Numbered from the stretch's first letter, positions 1 to 11,937 are shown. The stretch is 64,000 nucleotides of DNA from Guillardia theta CCMP2712 (GCF_000315625.1 NW_005434579.1:91370-155369); one strand, 5' to 3'. Translations and numbers: made by a program. The notes: generated by a model from the sequence alone, not told the origin.

Positions 1-1344
1 GCTCAACGAGCTACAAGTCCTGAGCTTCTCACCCATGGAAATTCTTCTCGCAACTTTGCGAGCCTCTCCTGTTTCTGTTCAGCAGTCTCTCTCGGTTTGC
101 CGCCGCCTCCAGGTCCATCGTTGACTTGCTCGTTCACCAAGATCTGAAAGCTCAGCAGGTCAAGGAAAGAATGCAAAGGGGCTTGAAAACATTGAGCAAA
201 TCAGGTTGTACCTGCGAACCATTGTTCCAACTTGGCTTGCTGTTGTTCAGAGCCTTGCAAACCTGCACAGATCCATTTAACGCGTTTCCCTAGTCGAGAT
301 TCTGTATCACCTCTCGACACTTTCGTAGCAGGGTGGAATCCAGAAAATTTACAAAACCTATCGTCGAGGACTGGGATAAAGCATTCGATTCAAAAGGCAG
401 GACAAAGACAAGTAAACCAAGTCTCGCACCTTTCCCTCCCTCTTTGGCATTATCTTCAAGCTTCCCACAGGTCCGGCTTGCTTGAATAATCTGCGTGATC
501 GAAGTCAGGGCCCAGAAGGAGTCCAAGAAGGTGTTTGGCCTCCCATCTTACTTCCAGAGGTTGTCTTCGGTAACTGAAGGATCCAGGTTCGTTACGCAGA
601 AGCTTGCTCTACCCCTCTCTTCAACGTACGGGGACTCAAACTCCGCAGGGCTTCCAGCTCGTGCATAGTTATCTGCCACCTCGATCGCTCCCACGCCCTT
701 GATCCACTTCTTCGATTGGGGTGCAACTTTTAAAGGAGCGACTGGAGCTTTGACGACGCTGTCGTCAGACTCCTTCCTGGAGGTAGCGAGCTCTGGTGTG
801 GCAGTTGCCTCTGATCCTTGTCCTCCGGCCTGCGATACAGCTCCAATACCTTTGATCCATTTCTTTGAGGTGGCACCAACGGCAAACGAGAGTTCAGATC
901 CAGCTCGGTCTGCTGAGCTCAGATTAGGAGCCTCGATGTCTCCCGATTCTTTTTCGGACGAGGGATCCTTCGGACTGTCGATACTGCCGATGCCTTTGAT
1001 CCATTTCTTTGACTGCGGCCTCGCGCCACCTTGATCATAACCAGATGCAGTCACTTCTTTCACCTTGCCCTCGTTCTAGTTGTGCACACGTCACACGAAG
1101 AAGACAACAAGGCGCATTAACTGACCTCATACTGCGATATGTTCGCCGCCCCATCCACTGGCTGAGTAGGAGCCTTTCCAGCTGTACTCACACTGGTTTC
1201 GCCGCTATCTGTGTTGGTCGGGTTTGCTTCAACCTGAGAACTCTCGTTCTTTGCGGCATCTGCGCTCGAAGGCTTCACCCATTTCTTGCTTTGGAAACGA
1301 GGAGGCCCCCCCCTTGGCGCCCACCCTCTTCCTCCTCCTCTCAT
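1..1344 (-). CDS. RRM protein with four SKKW(I/V)K motifs (partial, runs off left edge)
   Basis: The start ATG at 1344 opens a glycine/arginine-rich N-terminus (MRGGGRGWAPRGGPPRFQ). A motif SKKWVKP follows, and three closely related copies, SKKWIKGIGS, SKKWIKGIGA and SKKWIKGVGA, lie in the next exon, separated by Ser/Glu/Ala-rich linkers of about 40-50 residues. A single RNA recognition motif then begins (FCVTNLDPSVTEDNLWKLFK) and crosses introns to its RNP1-like strand (TIGFVNFLDS). Candidate introns are near 1070-1124, 490-550, 365-410 and 250-300. After the RRM comes KPSWNNGSQ and a Gly/Glu/Lys-rich stretch (ETAEQKQERLAKLREEFPW), ending at a GT donor near the left edge, so the 3' end is missing. 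RRM identity is clear from the pattern. The specific orthologue and the role of the repeated Trp motif are not recognised. Confidence 0.72.
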
Positions 1345-1400
1345 CTTGCTCCCTTGCTATCTTGATTACAAGGCAGAAGCTCTGTGCATGTGACTCCGAT

Positions 1401-1480
1401 CCTTGCTCTGTTGATGGCTGTCCTTGGTTACGCTATCCTTCCTTGCTCTGTTGATGGCTGTCCTTGGTTACGCTATCCTA
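1401..1480. repeat. 40-bp near-perfect tandem duplication
   Basis: Two adjacent 40-base copies at 1401-1440 and 1441-1480 match at all but the last base. They lie just upstream of the start of the RRM gene on the minus strand, so they fall in its probable promoter or 5' UTR. Confidence 0.9.
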
Positions 1481-1713
1481 CCTGTGATGTACATGAAATC
1501 AGCCAATGCTCAGGGGACCCAGTTTGCGAGTTCAAAAAAACAGTCAGCTGTTCATTGAATCATCGAAGCCCCTGGCTCCATCAAGGTTCTTCCTTCAGCA
1601 TCACTCCCTGTCAGTCCTGCAGTTTCATGTTCTAGATCAATCGAACTTGGATCATATTTCGAGCTTCTCGTTTCACTTGAGCATTGGTGGCCATCTATCA
1701 AATAGATCTTCAA

Positions 1714-2004
1714 CTATTCCCCTTCTCGCTTCCGCCCTTGATCTGCCCAAACACTTTCAAATCTAACACCTGCGCCTAAGAACATCCTGACAATCAGATT
1801 CAATAACACGTCCTTGCGTTCATCTACACCTGACTCAGTTCGCATGGTCCCATTAAATCTTGACCAGGTTGTTCGCCTCGGTCTCAACTTCACCTCTCCG
1901 TGATAATCAAATTCGCACAATTCACATTCCGTTTTACTTCGCTCGCTCGGCATTGACACTATTCTTCTGAAGGCGCCTCGATTTCCCTCACCTCTTCTGG
2001 GCAT
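1714..2004 (-). CDS. Possible RING-CH (MARCH-type) protein fragment
   Basis: The minus-strand reading frame contains KTECELCEFDYHGEVKLRPR, followed about 25 residues later by a hydrophobic stretch (LLNLIVRMFLGAGV). This resembles the end of a RINGv/RING-CH domain, where a CELC pair precedes a Y/F-x-x-x-x-K-L-x-P-x-R/K segment and then membrane helices, as in vertebrate MARCH1/8. The first half of the RING-CH (the other Cys/His ligands) is not visible directly upstream, so an exon is either hidden or missing. The call rests on one motif and could be chance. Exon limits are unknown. Confidence 0.3.
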   Translation of the reverse strand: MPRRGEGNRGAFRRIVSMPSERSKTECELCEFDYHGEVKLRPRRTTWSRFNGTMRTESGVDERKDVLLNLIVRMFLGAGVRFESVWADQGRKREGE

Positions 2005-2450
2005 GGTCTAACTCCTCCCCCTCGTCCATGTTCTTTCCCCGTCCCGTTTCACTCAAAGTCTCATAATAATTCTGTATGAATTCTTCAAGGTATGCTTGTC
2101 TGTTCGTGGCTCTCCAACTCTCTCCTGCTTACTGCTCGCCTCCTCACCTTCTTCTCCTCTAGGCCATCGCTCTATCGCTCCTCCCCTGACCCACCATCTC
2201 CGCCCCTGAGCCATTTTGAGCAAGGGATGGAGAGAGGGGGGTAGTGGCTGAGGATTAGGGGTGGTAGTGGAGGGTAGTGTGGGGGTAGGGGTCATGTGTA
2301 TGCAGGGCCGTGTTTCAATCATGGGGTAAATAGAAAACTACTTTCAAAATTATGATCTCTAAATTTGAAATAAGATCGAATTATTATATTTCAAAATTAG
2401 ATTATATGAAGAAATACCAATGATGATGAAAAACTTAAATCCGCCCCCCT
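2005..2450. other. Spacer with G-rich and AT-rich patches
   Basis: No gene is supported here. At about 2225-2295 the plus strand has a degenerate GGGGTAG-like repeat. At 2331-2440 it becomes AT-rich, and it switches abruptly to very high GC after 2445. Confidence 0.5.
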
Positions 2451-3577
2451 CTGTGGGCCGGCGGGCCGGGCGGCCCCGGCGGCCCGGCCAGCCTCGGCCG
2501 GGCCGCAACTGACCATCGTCAGACCGGCGCCGCGTATCCGCCGTGCCGGCGGGCCGGGGTGCCAGCGTAGTAGAGGACTTAACTTTGAGGCCTTTGAAAG
2601 GAGGCTAGCCGCGGCTCTGACCAGGGCCGCGCTGTCACGCCATGAGTCACCGTCACGGCCGCCGCCGGAGTCACGGGCCGTATGTCACTGGCGCTGAGGC
2701 TTCACTGAACCGCAGGCTTCCGACGATCGGATTCGGGCGTACAGTACGGTACGGTAGTGCGAGACTGAGACGGTCAGTACTCAGCTTACCATCATCATGT
2801 GTGACCGGGCCGCTGACTCGGTCGTGCCCGGCGGCCGGGCAGCGGCGCCGGTGTGCCCAGGTGGACCGACGAGTTCAAAGCTCTTTGCAAGCGAAAAGGA
2901 GTCTTTTCAGACCTCAAGGGAGCGCAAGAAATAAGGCGGACGGCATATGGGGCATCGAGAGCTCTCGGTCCTCCCTCCACGTTGAACCTCCTGTAGCTCG
3001 AGTCATCGCACCTCAGAGTCTCCTCCCATGACAAATTCTTGTTGTGGGTCCACCGATTGCTCCAAACTGCACAGCTGCCGTGCTCTTCACGCGTTGATGC
3101 TAGATCCTTCAGTATCTTGCAATGGAGCAAACGTAGGAAGGGAAGCTCCAGCAAGCAGCAAGAAACAAATGAGCAAAGATGTCATGAAAAATTATGTCTA
3201 CACCCCATTTCAAGTTGACGATGAAATTTGTGAACCATCAATCAACTCGTTGGGAGCTTTGAAGCGAAACACCACCTTGCACAAGGACTATCTCTACAGA
3301 CAGGAACTTTTTGGAAAATCCATCGACACCTGTGGAAATTTTGAATCATCTGTTGATAGCCTGTCTCTGCGGAAGTTTCGCATATAACATGACCATAGCT
3401 ACTCCTTCAATCGCTTTGTTTTGGGCTTGTGAATTGTATTTTCTTATGGCTGAGAAGTCGGTAGAGTGTCAGGCACGAGGAGGACCAAGACCCGGCGACC
3501 ATTACGTCGCTCGCTAAGGTGCTGAATGATACTTGCTTATTCATCTTGAAAGTCCATCAATGCCTTCTGTAGCAACA

Positions 3578-3614
<37 letters not shown>

Positions 3615-4676
3615 CATCAGCAACAGCAGCAGCAGCATTATGTAGCCTGAGTAGTAGTAGAGGTTGTGGCGATTTTGTGTTTTGCCGCAAGTTAGCAATT
3701 TTGATACGTTAGAAACGTGTGTGTACATAAAACTTGCAAACTTTAGTCTCGATCTTACTGTCATTTTCGTGACTTTCTGGCAAGAATCCTACTAGGCTAG
3801 CAGCCTGAACCGTGTAATTCCCGGCGGTTCGGCGACTCGTCGATCGGACTCACTGAGGCTGCCAGCTGAGGTGATCTGCCGGGCGGCCGGGCCCACCGGC
3901 CTGAGTGGCCCAGTTTGACAAGTCCGAGTCACCGTCTGAGCTCAGCAAGTTGGGAACTGAGACTTGAATCCACGGCGTGGCACGGCGGAGTCCGAGCCGA
4001 GGCCCGGGCCGGCATATCCTGCTCTGTAGAAGCCCGGGGCCGGCCGCTGCTGGCTAACTCACTGACTCGGAGTAGGCGGTACTAGTAACTTTGAGTGAAG
4101 GATGGACTTCAAGTGAACTTCGGAACTTGGAGCCTCCGGGCCCGGCCACCACCGTGCGCCGGGCGGCCGCGTGCGGCTATTACTGAGGCAACCCCGATGA
4201 CCCCCGATGACCCCCGCTTTATCCTTTGAATCTACCGGTTAGGATCGGATCACCCCCACCTACACTTTCGATAGCTAAATCACCGGTTCTCTGTATCCGC
4301 GCGCGCCATGTGTAGAAAGAGGATACCACTAACGAGGGCGGGAGGGCGGGGAGGGGAGGGAGGAGGGTAAAGAATGGCGGGAATGTAGACATGGCAGGGA
4401 TGAGAAGGAAGGGGAGCTGAGAAGATCAGGACGAAAACTAACAAGAAGGAGTGAGGATCTGAGCAATAGAGATTCGGGACCTTGGGAAAAGAACGAACAT
4501 AATGGCAAGACGTGGAAGAATCTGTGAAGGGGGAAGAGTGTAGCTGAAAGCTGCATAGAGAAACTGTTAGTTGCATACACAGTAGATCAAGATATAGTGT
4601 AATCGAGAGGATAGGAATGAAGGAGCATGGAAGGGAAATTTTACGAGGCTCACGACAGGACTAGACTGAATTCTTG
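2451..4676. other. GC-rich spacer with CAG microsatellite
   Basis: Two GC-rich blocks (about 2451-2900 and 3820-4190) consist largely of GGCC/CCGG/GGGCCGG runs interspersed with short CACTGA/GTCACTG words. They carry no convincing reading frame. Between them, at 3571-3636, is an imperfect CAG/CAACAG tract. A 119-residue open frame at 3028-3387 (plus) has more ordinary composition, but no recognisable motif and no convincing splice context. From 4200 to 4676 the sequence is purine-rich, without a supported gene. Confidence 0.5.
3571..3636. repeat. Imperfect (CAG)n microsatellite
   Basis: A tract of CAG triplets interrupted by CAA and CAT. It reads as polyleucine or polyglutamine depending on strand, but no supported gene overlaps it. 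Confidence 0.85.
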
Positions 4677-7600
4677 ATGGTCGAACGTGCCATGTCAACG
4701 CCCAACAGTGACCTTGTTACCAGCAGCCCAAACATGGACGAAGACTACGGTCGGAGAAGGAGAGGGTATCACTCCCCGAGGTACTCACGACGTAGTGTAA
4801 AGTCTGTCTGATGGATTTCTTGCTGCAGTCCACACCGGTATGACAGGCGGAGACCGAGGTCGCCCTCTCCAGTGATGTACCAGCAAGGATACCACAGAGA
4901 CCAGCACTTCTACGACGATAGAAGGATGGATCACTACGGGTTGCTGGCTCCTTCTTGCCTCCAAGGGTCGTTACTCTGCATTTCGCAGGAACCAGCATAA
5001 AAGGCGAAGGTCCAGCCCTTCTCCCGGGAGGGGAAGGTAACGTCAGATGTGCATGTCGTTGGTTGACAGCAGTGCATCAGGCGGGGGAGAAATGGTTCGC
5101 CAGGGCGGAGACAGTCACCCGGGCATGTTCGAGAGATCTCGCCGTCGCGCATGTTTCGTGATTACAATCATATCGTCTCTATCGAGGAATTCGAAGACAA
5201 GATGTCCAAGTGAGATCAATCTTTGGTGAGATACTCCAGCAGTGCTGTGACATTTGTCTCCAGCAATTATGTTTCGAGAAACCTTTCACCCGAGTCGAGA
5301 AAAAAGGCCATCGGACAAGACTATGTCCGTTACGTGGAGACATTTCAGAGTGACGATGGGCCCAATCGGTCAGTATGATTACCTGCATCTGTTCGTCCTC
5401 TAAGTAGTGATCTTGATCAGTGGAGAGGCAGTTCGTTGCTTTCATGAGCACCAAGATGAAGAATGGTTTTGGGAGAAATATCACCCAGATGGCCATGTGA
5501 AAATGTTTGAACTTCGATCAAGCGAGGCTCGAGAGAATTATGAAGCATTCTGTCAGAAAGTATGAGCCAGCGTTGAAGTGGGGTGAAGCTATACTGAGCT
5601 GACTTTGCAGGAGGTCAACTTGGACACGCTTGACATGCCAGGAGTCGTTATGATAGTACTGACAACACTTCCGGGCTTCAAACCCTGACAAAGCTGCTAG
5701 GCGGATGATAGAAACCATCACAGCAACACCTCTCGGTCGAAACGCGAAGATAATGACGTGGAAAATGGGAAGGACAAGGTACTTTTCTCCTTTGGCCTCC
5801 ATGTTTGTTGACGAGTTTGACGGAAGGAAACGGAAGAGGGCGAAGAGCCGGCGGTCGATCGCTCCTAGAAGCTCCTTATCACTTCTTACGAGATTACCGC
5901 AGGTCAACGAGAGCTCAGACAAGCCTGCCACTGAGAATGCTGAGGTGATAGCGCGTTTCAATCTCACCTCTCCTCCTTTAGTAATCAAACGCTGGATTGG
6001 ACAGGACGAGAATTCGGCTGAAGTCAGCAAGGAGCCGGAAGAACCCGTAGCGCCAACCGTAACGGTCAGCAGCTGGTGCGCTGCTGAGGCTGCTTCGAGC
6101 AACAGCGTCTTTATCCGACAGGCATGATGCATACAAGAGATTGTTTGAATTCTGATCTGACCGGAGCTGTCAGATCCCCTACAAGGCAACTCGCCGTCAG
6201 ATCATTCACTTCCTGTCTGGTACAAGAGGACACAATGGACGGTTGAGACACGATAAACTAACACTCTGGTGTGGACAGAAGCCAAGGGATTCCGAAAACT
6301 GCTGATTTCCGAGCCAATGAAGGTGCCGAGAGCGCACTGCTCCCACCGAGGTCTCAAACTGTGACAGACAAAGAATTGGACGAGGATCGGATGGGCGATT
6401 TTCGAGGATGAAGATGCGAGCAAGACCGCAGGTCAGAGGAGGTGGGATGGACGCATCGAGCTGACCAGAGATCGAACTGCTAGTGATCAAATTTGACGGC
6501 ACTGAAGTTCATCCGTTGCCTGTCGAGAAGGAGGAAGGGGATGAGAAGGAGGGAAAGTCTGAAGTGAGCTGGACATGAAACTCGAACTGGCTGTTGCTTC
6601 TCACGGAGTTGCAGGCGACCATGGAAGGCATTCGTTTCCGAATTGCTTGCACCTCAACTCGTCCGATCCCCTCCTCCAGGTCATTGTCACGACTCCGCAA
6701 CCAGCAGACTGTTTCCTGCTTACACTTGTCACCAACTCTGCAGACTCTCTGTCAAGACCTGCCCTTCTGTCGCTTCCTGTCCGCGCAGACTGCAGGAGGT
6801 GTGCCGGTGACCAGCTCCGCTTGCACGCTTGTGACCTCAATGCCCAGGATCTGCCTCTCCTCCTGGAGCTTGTGAAGGTCTGGACCAATAGTTGCTCGCA
6901 CGTCTGGCGTAGTGACGAATTCCCGCAGGCTCTTGATACTGAGAAGGGTATCAAGGAGAACAAGGTTGTCTCGGCCATCGAGTCGAAGGTGTCTTCTTTC
7001 CCTTCCTTTTCTTATCTTGTTCTGCTACCCTTCGAGACAATTCGATCAAACTCTTGACGCGTTCTTCGTGATCAGGAGGATGTTGAGATCGGGAAGAAAG
7101 TCGATCTTCTCGTCCACTACCTCCGAAGAGTGCATTATTACAGCTACTACAAGGTGAAGGAGCTGCCGCGTTGTCATCGTGCTCACTAGAACTTCCAGGG
7201 GGAGGAGTACAACGACATCGGCGAGATGATTAGGAAAGGGTCGGCAACTTACGTCCGGCCTGTTCTGGTACGGTCGAGTAGTAGATGAACGTGGGTTGAA
7301 AATCCCCTCCAGCCTCCCGATTTCGTCGACGAGGAGAGCGAATGGGAGCGTTTGCTCGTGCAACGTACGAAGAAGCGGATCGAGAAGGCATGACATTCCC
7401 CCCCCCCCCCCCCCCCCCCCCCCGATATGATCACCTTGAAAGATTGCTTCCTTGATCGCTCTGGTTGTTGGGGCAACAATCCTGACGTGCCTCCTGTCCT
7501 CCTCGTACTCCCTCCCCTTCGCTCCTGTCCCCTTCTCTTCCACCACATCCTCCCTGCCGTTTTGTCTGAGGGTCTGTGTGCAGGCTGCGAGCTTTTCTCC

Positions 7601-8686
7601 TGAAGTGAAGATGGAAGATCCTCAGACCGAGCGGGTCAGCTTTTTCTCCTCGCCTCCTCCTCCTCTTCCTCGCCTCCTCCTTTACCTCTCCTCCCCTTCT
7701 CCTTGTTGTGAGGCTTATTCTTCAGCTGCTCGCGGCGTTCTACATCGCCAACTGTGTGGAGAAGGAGCGGGACACCAAGTATCAGGTGACGCAGCAGCAG
7801 ACACACTAGGCTGCTCAGTCTGATGACAACTTGTTCAGTGCAAGATTCCGTTCAAAGGGACTTGCAAGGTGAGACGGCAGCTTCGAGTTTCGATCGCACG
7901 TCTCAGTCTTGCCATCAGGTCTTCAAGGCGCCAGAGTTTGTCAAGAAGCATCTGTGGAACAAGCACGTGCCAGTAATGCTCCCTCCCTCCCCCTCCTCTC
8001 TCCTCCTTCCTTCCCTCCCTCCCTCCTCCGTCTCCCCCCCACCCCCCCCCCTTCTGACTGTCGCGAGAGCTCACTGAGAGTTACAGGCGGTCAAGAAGGA
8101 GATGTATCTCATGGCCTACCTCATGGACCCGCATCGCCCCACAGAGGCTGTTCTCAACCAGGTACGTCCGGCTCCTCGCACGCCCTCCTCCTTGACTTGC
8201 TCCTCCAGGGCATCGCCATCGCCATGGGCGCAGGAGTTCGCAACGCAGCCTTCGACGCGCGGGGACGAGGAGACATGATGGGGAACGTGCGGGGGCAGGG
8301 AGGAGGCATGTCAAGAATGCCGATGCCAGTGATGATGGTCCCTCCCATGATGCAGGGAGGTCGCCGGGTAGCTATCCTATCCTGATCTTCCTTCCTCCGC
8401 TCACGCTTCTGCAGCCCCCCCACATGATGCCCGGCATGGTGAACGCGGTCCAGAGTTCAGACCCGCGGTATGTTGCTGCTTCCTCCTGCCCCCTCCTCCT
8501 CCTCCTCCTCCTTCCCTTCCTCCTCCTCCTCCTCCTTCCCTTCCTCCTCCTCCTCCTCCTGCCCCTGCTCCCTCCTCTCAGTCCGCGCACTCATGAGCAT
8601 GCAGAGGGCTCAAGGCCTACGTGGACCTGGACGCGGTCGGGTCTTCCTCAGCTGGCGACATCGACTACCGCAGCCCCGCGTACTAG
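4677..8686 (+). CDS. SERRATE/ARS2 homologue (nuclear cap-complex RNA effector)
   Basis: ARS2/SERRATE links the nuclear cap-binding complex to miRNA processing, 3'-end formation and RNA decay. Many exons give the family order. The N-terminus is Arg/Ser-rich (MDEDYGRRRRGYHSP, RRRPRSPSP). Next comes the family hallmark HEHQDEEWFWEKYHPDG, near 5440-5500. The central RRM-like domain (LLISEPMKVPRAH, then IGWAIFEDEDASK) lies near 6290-6430. A helical segment (VDLLVHYLRRVHYYSYY) is near 7090-7150. The C2H2-type finger region (VFKAPEFVKKHLWNKHVP) is near 7917-7972. The C-terminal tail contains AYVDLDAVGSSSAGDIDY before the TAG at 8684-8686, resembling the metazoan DLDAPDDVDFF tail. ATGs at 4677, 4692 and 4734 are in frame; 4677 is the first after a stop. 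The introns hold a 26-base poly-C run and CCT tracts. The family identity is well supported; exon borders are not all resolved. Confidence 0.88.
7398..7423. repeat. Poly-C run in a SERRATE intron
   Basis: Twenty-six consecutive cytosines on the plus strand, between the exons of the SERRATE gene. Homopolymers this long are error-prone in assemblies, so the length may be inexact. Confidence 0.95.
8488..8575. repeat. (CCT)n pyrimidine tract in intron
   Basis: Repeated CTCCTC/CTTCCC units on the sense strand of the SERRATE gene, directly before the exon that follows near 8582. They probably act as an extended polypyrimidine tract of the intron. Confidence 0.8.
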
Positions 8687-9395
8687 ACGAGGCCGACGGT
8701 CCGAGGCTCCTCCCGGGCCTTTGGCTACTAATGATTAAATCCGCATGATCATCGGATGGACTGAGAAAGCTCTCAACTATCAGGAGTGCTGCAGTAATCA
8801 GCCGTCACGGGCTAAGCCCCGTCTTACTGAGCATCATTCAATCATGGATCATAGTATACTATAATGCCAGGCCGGCCGGGCCGGCGCCGGCAGCCCGGCG
8901 CCGGGCCGCGCCCGGGCCCCCGGCCCGCCGCCACTGCCACGGGCCCATCAAATGTTTCAACGGTTATTCTGACCATCGGGCGGTTATTCTAGTATTGCAG
9001 TTGACATCAATGAGTGCCTGCCAAAGTTGACATGCCGGGCAGGGAGGGAGGGGAGGGAGGGAAGGAGGGAGGGGAGGAGAGGAGGGAGGGGAGGAGAGGA
9101 GGGAGGGGAGAGAGGGAGGGAGGGGAGGGAGGGGAGAGGAGGAGAGGAGAGGAGAGGGAGGGAGCCTCGGAGGGAGAGGAAAGAGAGGAGAGGGAGTAGG
9201 GAATGGAAGAGAGGAGGGAGAGGAGGAGGAGGAGGAGGAGTAGAGAGGATGGGATGGAAGAGAGGAGAGAGGAGGAGGAGGGAGGAGCTTGAGAGAGGAT
9301 GGGGCTGTGAGTGTAGGAGGTAAAGCATTGCAGCAATCATTGGGAGCGGGGGATGGAGACGATTGGAGGCAAGGCATGCGGCAAGGGGATGACTG
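8687..9395. other. Spacer with GC-rich block and GGGA tract
   Basis: A GC-rich island (about 8868-8945, GGCCGG/GCCGGC words) is followed by a long purine tract at 9034-9300 built of GGGAGGA/GGGAGGGAGG units. The long Ser/Pro- or Arg/Gly-rich open frames across it are products of the base composition. No gene is supported. Confidence 0.7.
9034..9300. repeat. GGGAGGA polypurine tract
   Basis: About 270 bases, almost entirely G and A on the plus strand, with GGGAGG as the core unit. It lies between the convergently unrelated SERRATE 3' end and the cNMP-binding gene. Confidence 0.9.
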
Positions 9396-11937
9396 ATGGA
9401 TTCCAAACAGACCTCTCGCACATGCACGAGGAGGAAGACGAGGGAGACGAGAAGAGGGAGGAGGGAGAAGAGGGAGGAGGGAGGAGGGGATAGCTGCGGT
9501 TCCCATTCCATGCTCAGAGATCAGCATGAAGGTCCCGACGCCATTGGGCGTCTAGCAAGATCATCGGCGAATCGAGCGAAACTTGTAAGGGCCGGATGCT
9601 CGATCCACTCGGTCTATGACGTCCCGTCGCCGGAGAGGTTGGAAGGAGTCCTTCTCCATGCCATGACGCCGGTTGACTTGTGGAGCAGGAAACTCCGACG
9701 GGCTGCGAGCGACGGCCGTTCGAGCGTGAGCGACAGAGACGACAGCTCCTGCTACTTCGGGGGATCCTCCGAGTCTGAGGTCAGCCTGCGTCTCATGGCG
9801 CTGCTCGCTGACGGCAGGAGAAGATCGCAGATTACACGGCATGGAAGAAGCACGGGAGGCGACTGGCGGCAGCCTACCGATGCTTGCGGACATCGGCAGT
9901 GTTCGCGTGCTTCGATGCCGACGAGATGGACAGACTGGCCGACAAGATCTCGACAGAGAAGTTCTGTGCCTACGTGCCTGCTCGAACTTGCGCGATGCAG
10001 GAGGAGCAGGGCGACGGGATCTGCTTGTTCCTGCACCGAGGAGCCGTCAGCTGCTACTCCAAGGGCAGCGACACCTTCCACCTCGCCGAAAGTGACTACG
10101 GGAGGAAGATGTTCAGCAAGACTGCTCCTGTGCTGCACCCACATGCTCGCTCCTCTCTGACTCTCCCCCAGGCTCTCATCTGCGACCTCGCCTTCGTCTC
10201 CGGCTGCCCATGGCCCTTCTCCGCCGTCACCGACAGCGACTCGGAGGTCATCGTGATCATGAGATCGCAGCTGGACGACATGCTGGGGGACGCCAAGACC
10301 GAGAAGAAGGCGATGAGAGATGTGGAGGGAGAGCCAAGTCGCTGATCCTCCTAGCAGGTCTCGGCGCACTTCCGGTACCTGTCGGAGAGGTCGAATGTGG
10401 AGTTCAAAGAGTTCTCGGAGACCTTTGTTGGTGGACCTGACCAGCTCCTTCCCATCTTCCGCGGGGTCAGACCTCCTCCTGCTCCTCCTGCTCCTCCTGC
10501 TCCTCCTGCTCCTGCTCCTCCTCTTCTTCTTCTTCTCCTCCTCCTCCTTAACTTCCCCCCCCCCGGAGGTTTCATCTCTCACTTGGCCTGCAGGTCATGA
10601 AGCACCCGACCATGCCTCCGAACTTCCGGCCTCTGATCGCTCCTGTTGCTGTGCGGCTGAAGGAGCTGACGGAGAACATCGCTCCCTCTCTCTTTCACCA
10701 GGCAGAAGATCTCCTATCCTCCTCAGCGGTCAAGCAAGACAGCAGTGACAACCTTGCCGTCATCCGATCCTACAACATGGAGAGGTCCAACCATCCTCCT
10801 CCTCCTCCTCCTCCTCCTCCTCCTCTCCTTGCGATCTTGACGGGACTGCAGAAAACTTGAGCGCCATGGCGACGTGCTCAGCCAGGCGAAGCTGCAGATC
10901 GATCTGTCAACAGCCACGTCGAGGAAAGCAAGACACGACATGCTGGTGCTTGTTGCAACCGTTATGTTGCAATGAAACACTTCAGGTGCTGAGGGATCAC
11001 TGTCGGGTAGCCAACAACTGGCAGACGCTAGAGAGGTATGCTCGATCAGTTTCCAACTCAGGGATGAGAATGACTGCAGGTTCGAAGACTACGAGCGTAA
11101 GGAAGTGATCGGTGCAAAGAGCCTGCAGAATCAGTTCCGAGACTTCAAGATTCAACATGTCGTCGACTACTACGACAGGCAACCCAAGGACTCAGACGTC
11201 CCTCGTGATCTCAACCTGGCCCGCAGGCATGGCAGGCGAGCGCCTGACCTGTTGAGGAATGAGATCGCGTTGCATGCGCTCAAGATGAAGGAGCGCATGG
11301 AGGAGGCGAAGCAGACCATCTTCGATGCCGTATGGCCCTGAGCCGTTGACGCCACCATGAGCTGACGCCCGAGCAGGGGCTCCTCTCCAAGTACGTGAAG
11401 AAGCTGCAGAAGCCCTCAGCCAAAGAGATGAAGGCGAGCGGGAGCAGCGCGTCTTTGACCTCAAAGTCAGGTCGGTGACCTGTCTCAACTTCGTTACTTC
11501 CTCCTTCCTTGTCTTGTCGTTTCGTGTCTCATGGGAGGTTGAGCAGGGGGAAAGAATTCTTTGCCGCAGCCTCTGCCCTGGCAGCGAAAGTTTCCTGAGC
11601 TCCTGCAGAAGAAAGCAAAGCCCACGGCCAAGGATCGTCTGCCTTCGATAGGCAAGCCAGCTAGACGGAGCCAGTCGGTCGAGCCAGTTGGTGAGAGGCA
11701 CGAAGAATTTCTGGTATCGAGCAACAAGACTCGGACCATCCTGACGCTCTCTCTCCAGTTCTCGCGCGACTATGGGAAAGAGCTCCTAGAGACATCGCTC
11801 ACAGGTGCTGCTGCTGCCTTGCTTGCCTCACTTCATGAATGTCCAGCAGCACGCCTCCACCTCTCTGTCTTGGTCTTGATCAAGCTTCTCGTGACTTTGT
11901 TTCAGATTCAGAAGATGATCAGGCTGAGCTGAAGTGA
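9396..11937 (+). CDS. Cyclic-nucleotide-binding-domain protein
   Basis: The central exons match a cNMP-binding (CAP_ED-like) fold. KIADYTAWKKHGRRLAAAYR leads into FACFDADEMDRLADKIS, then GDGICLFLHRGAVSCYS, and after a short intron ALICDLAFVSGCPW and SDSEVIVIMRSQLDDML. This follows the usual helix, 'f..l...e...la..' and 'GD...f.i..G.v' pattern, but the phosphate-binding arginine of the PBC is not obvious, so ligand binding is doubtful. Downstream exons give an alpha-helical basic region (LQNQFRDFKIQHVVDYYDRQ, NEIALHALKMKERMEEAKQ) and a Lys/Pro-rich tail ending DSEDDQAELK at 11935-11937. The first ATG is uncertain: 9396 and 9511 are both in frame. Introns carry CCT tracts. It could be a ciliary or axonemal CNBD-type scaffold, which is inference only. 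Confidence 0.65.

Noticed and set aside
8964-9527. Ser/Pro/Leu-rich frames on the minus strand (up to 187 residues)
   Set aside because: They arise from the GGGAGGA polypurine tract. Several frames are open at once, and none has a motif.
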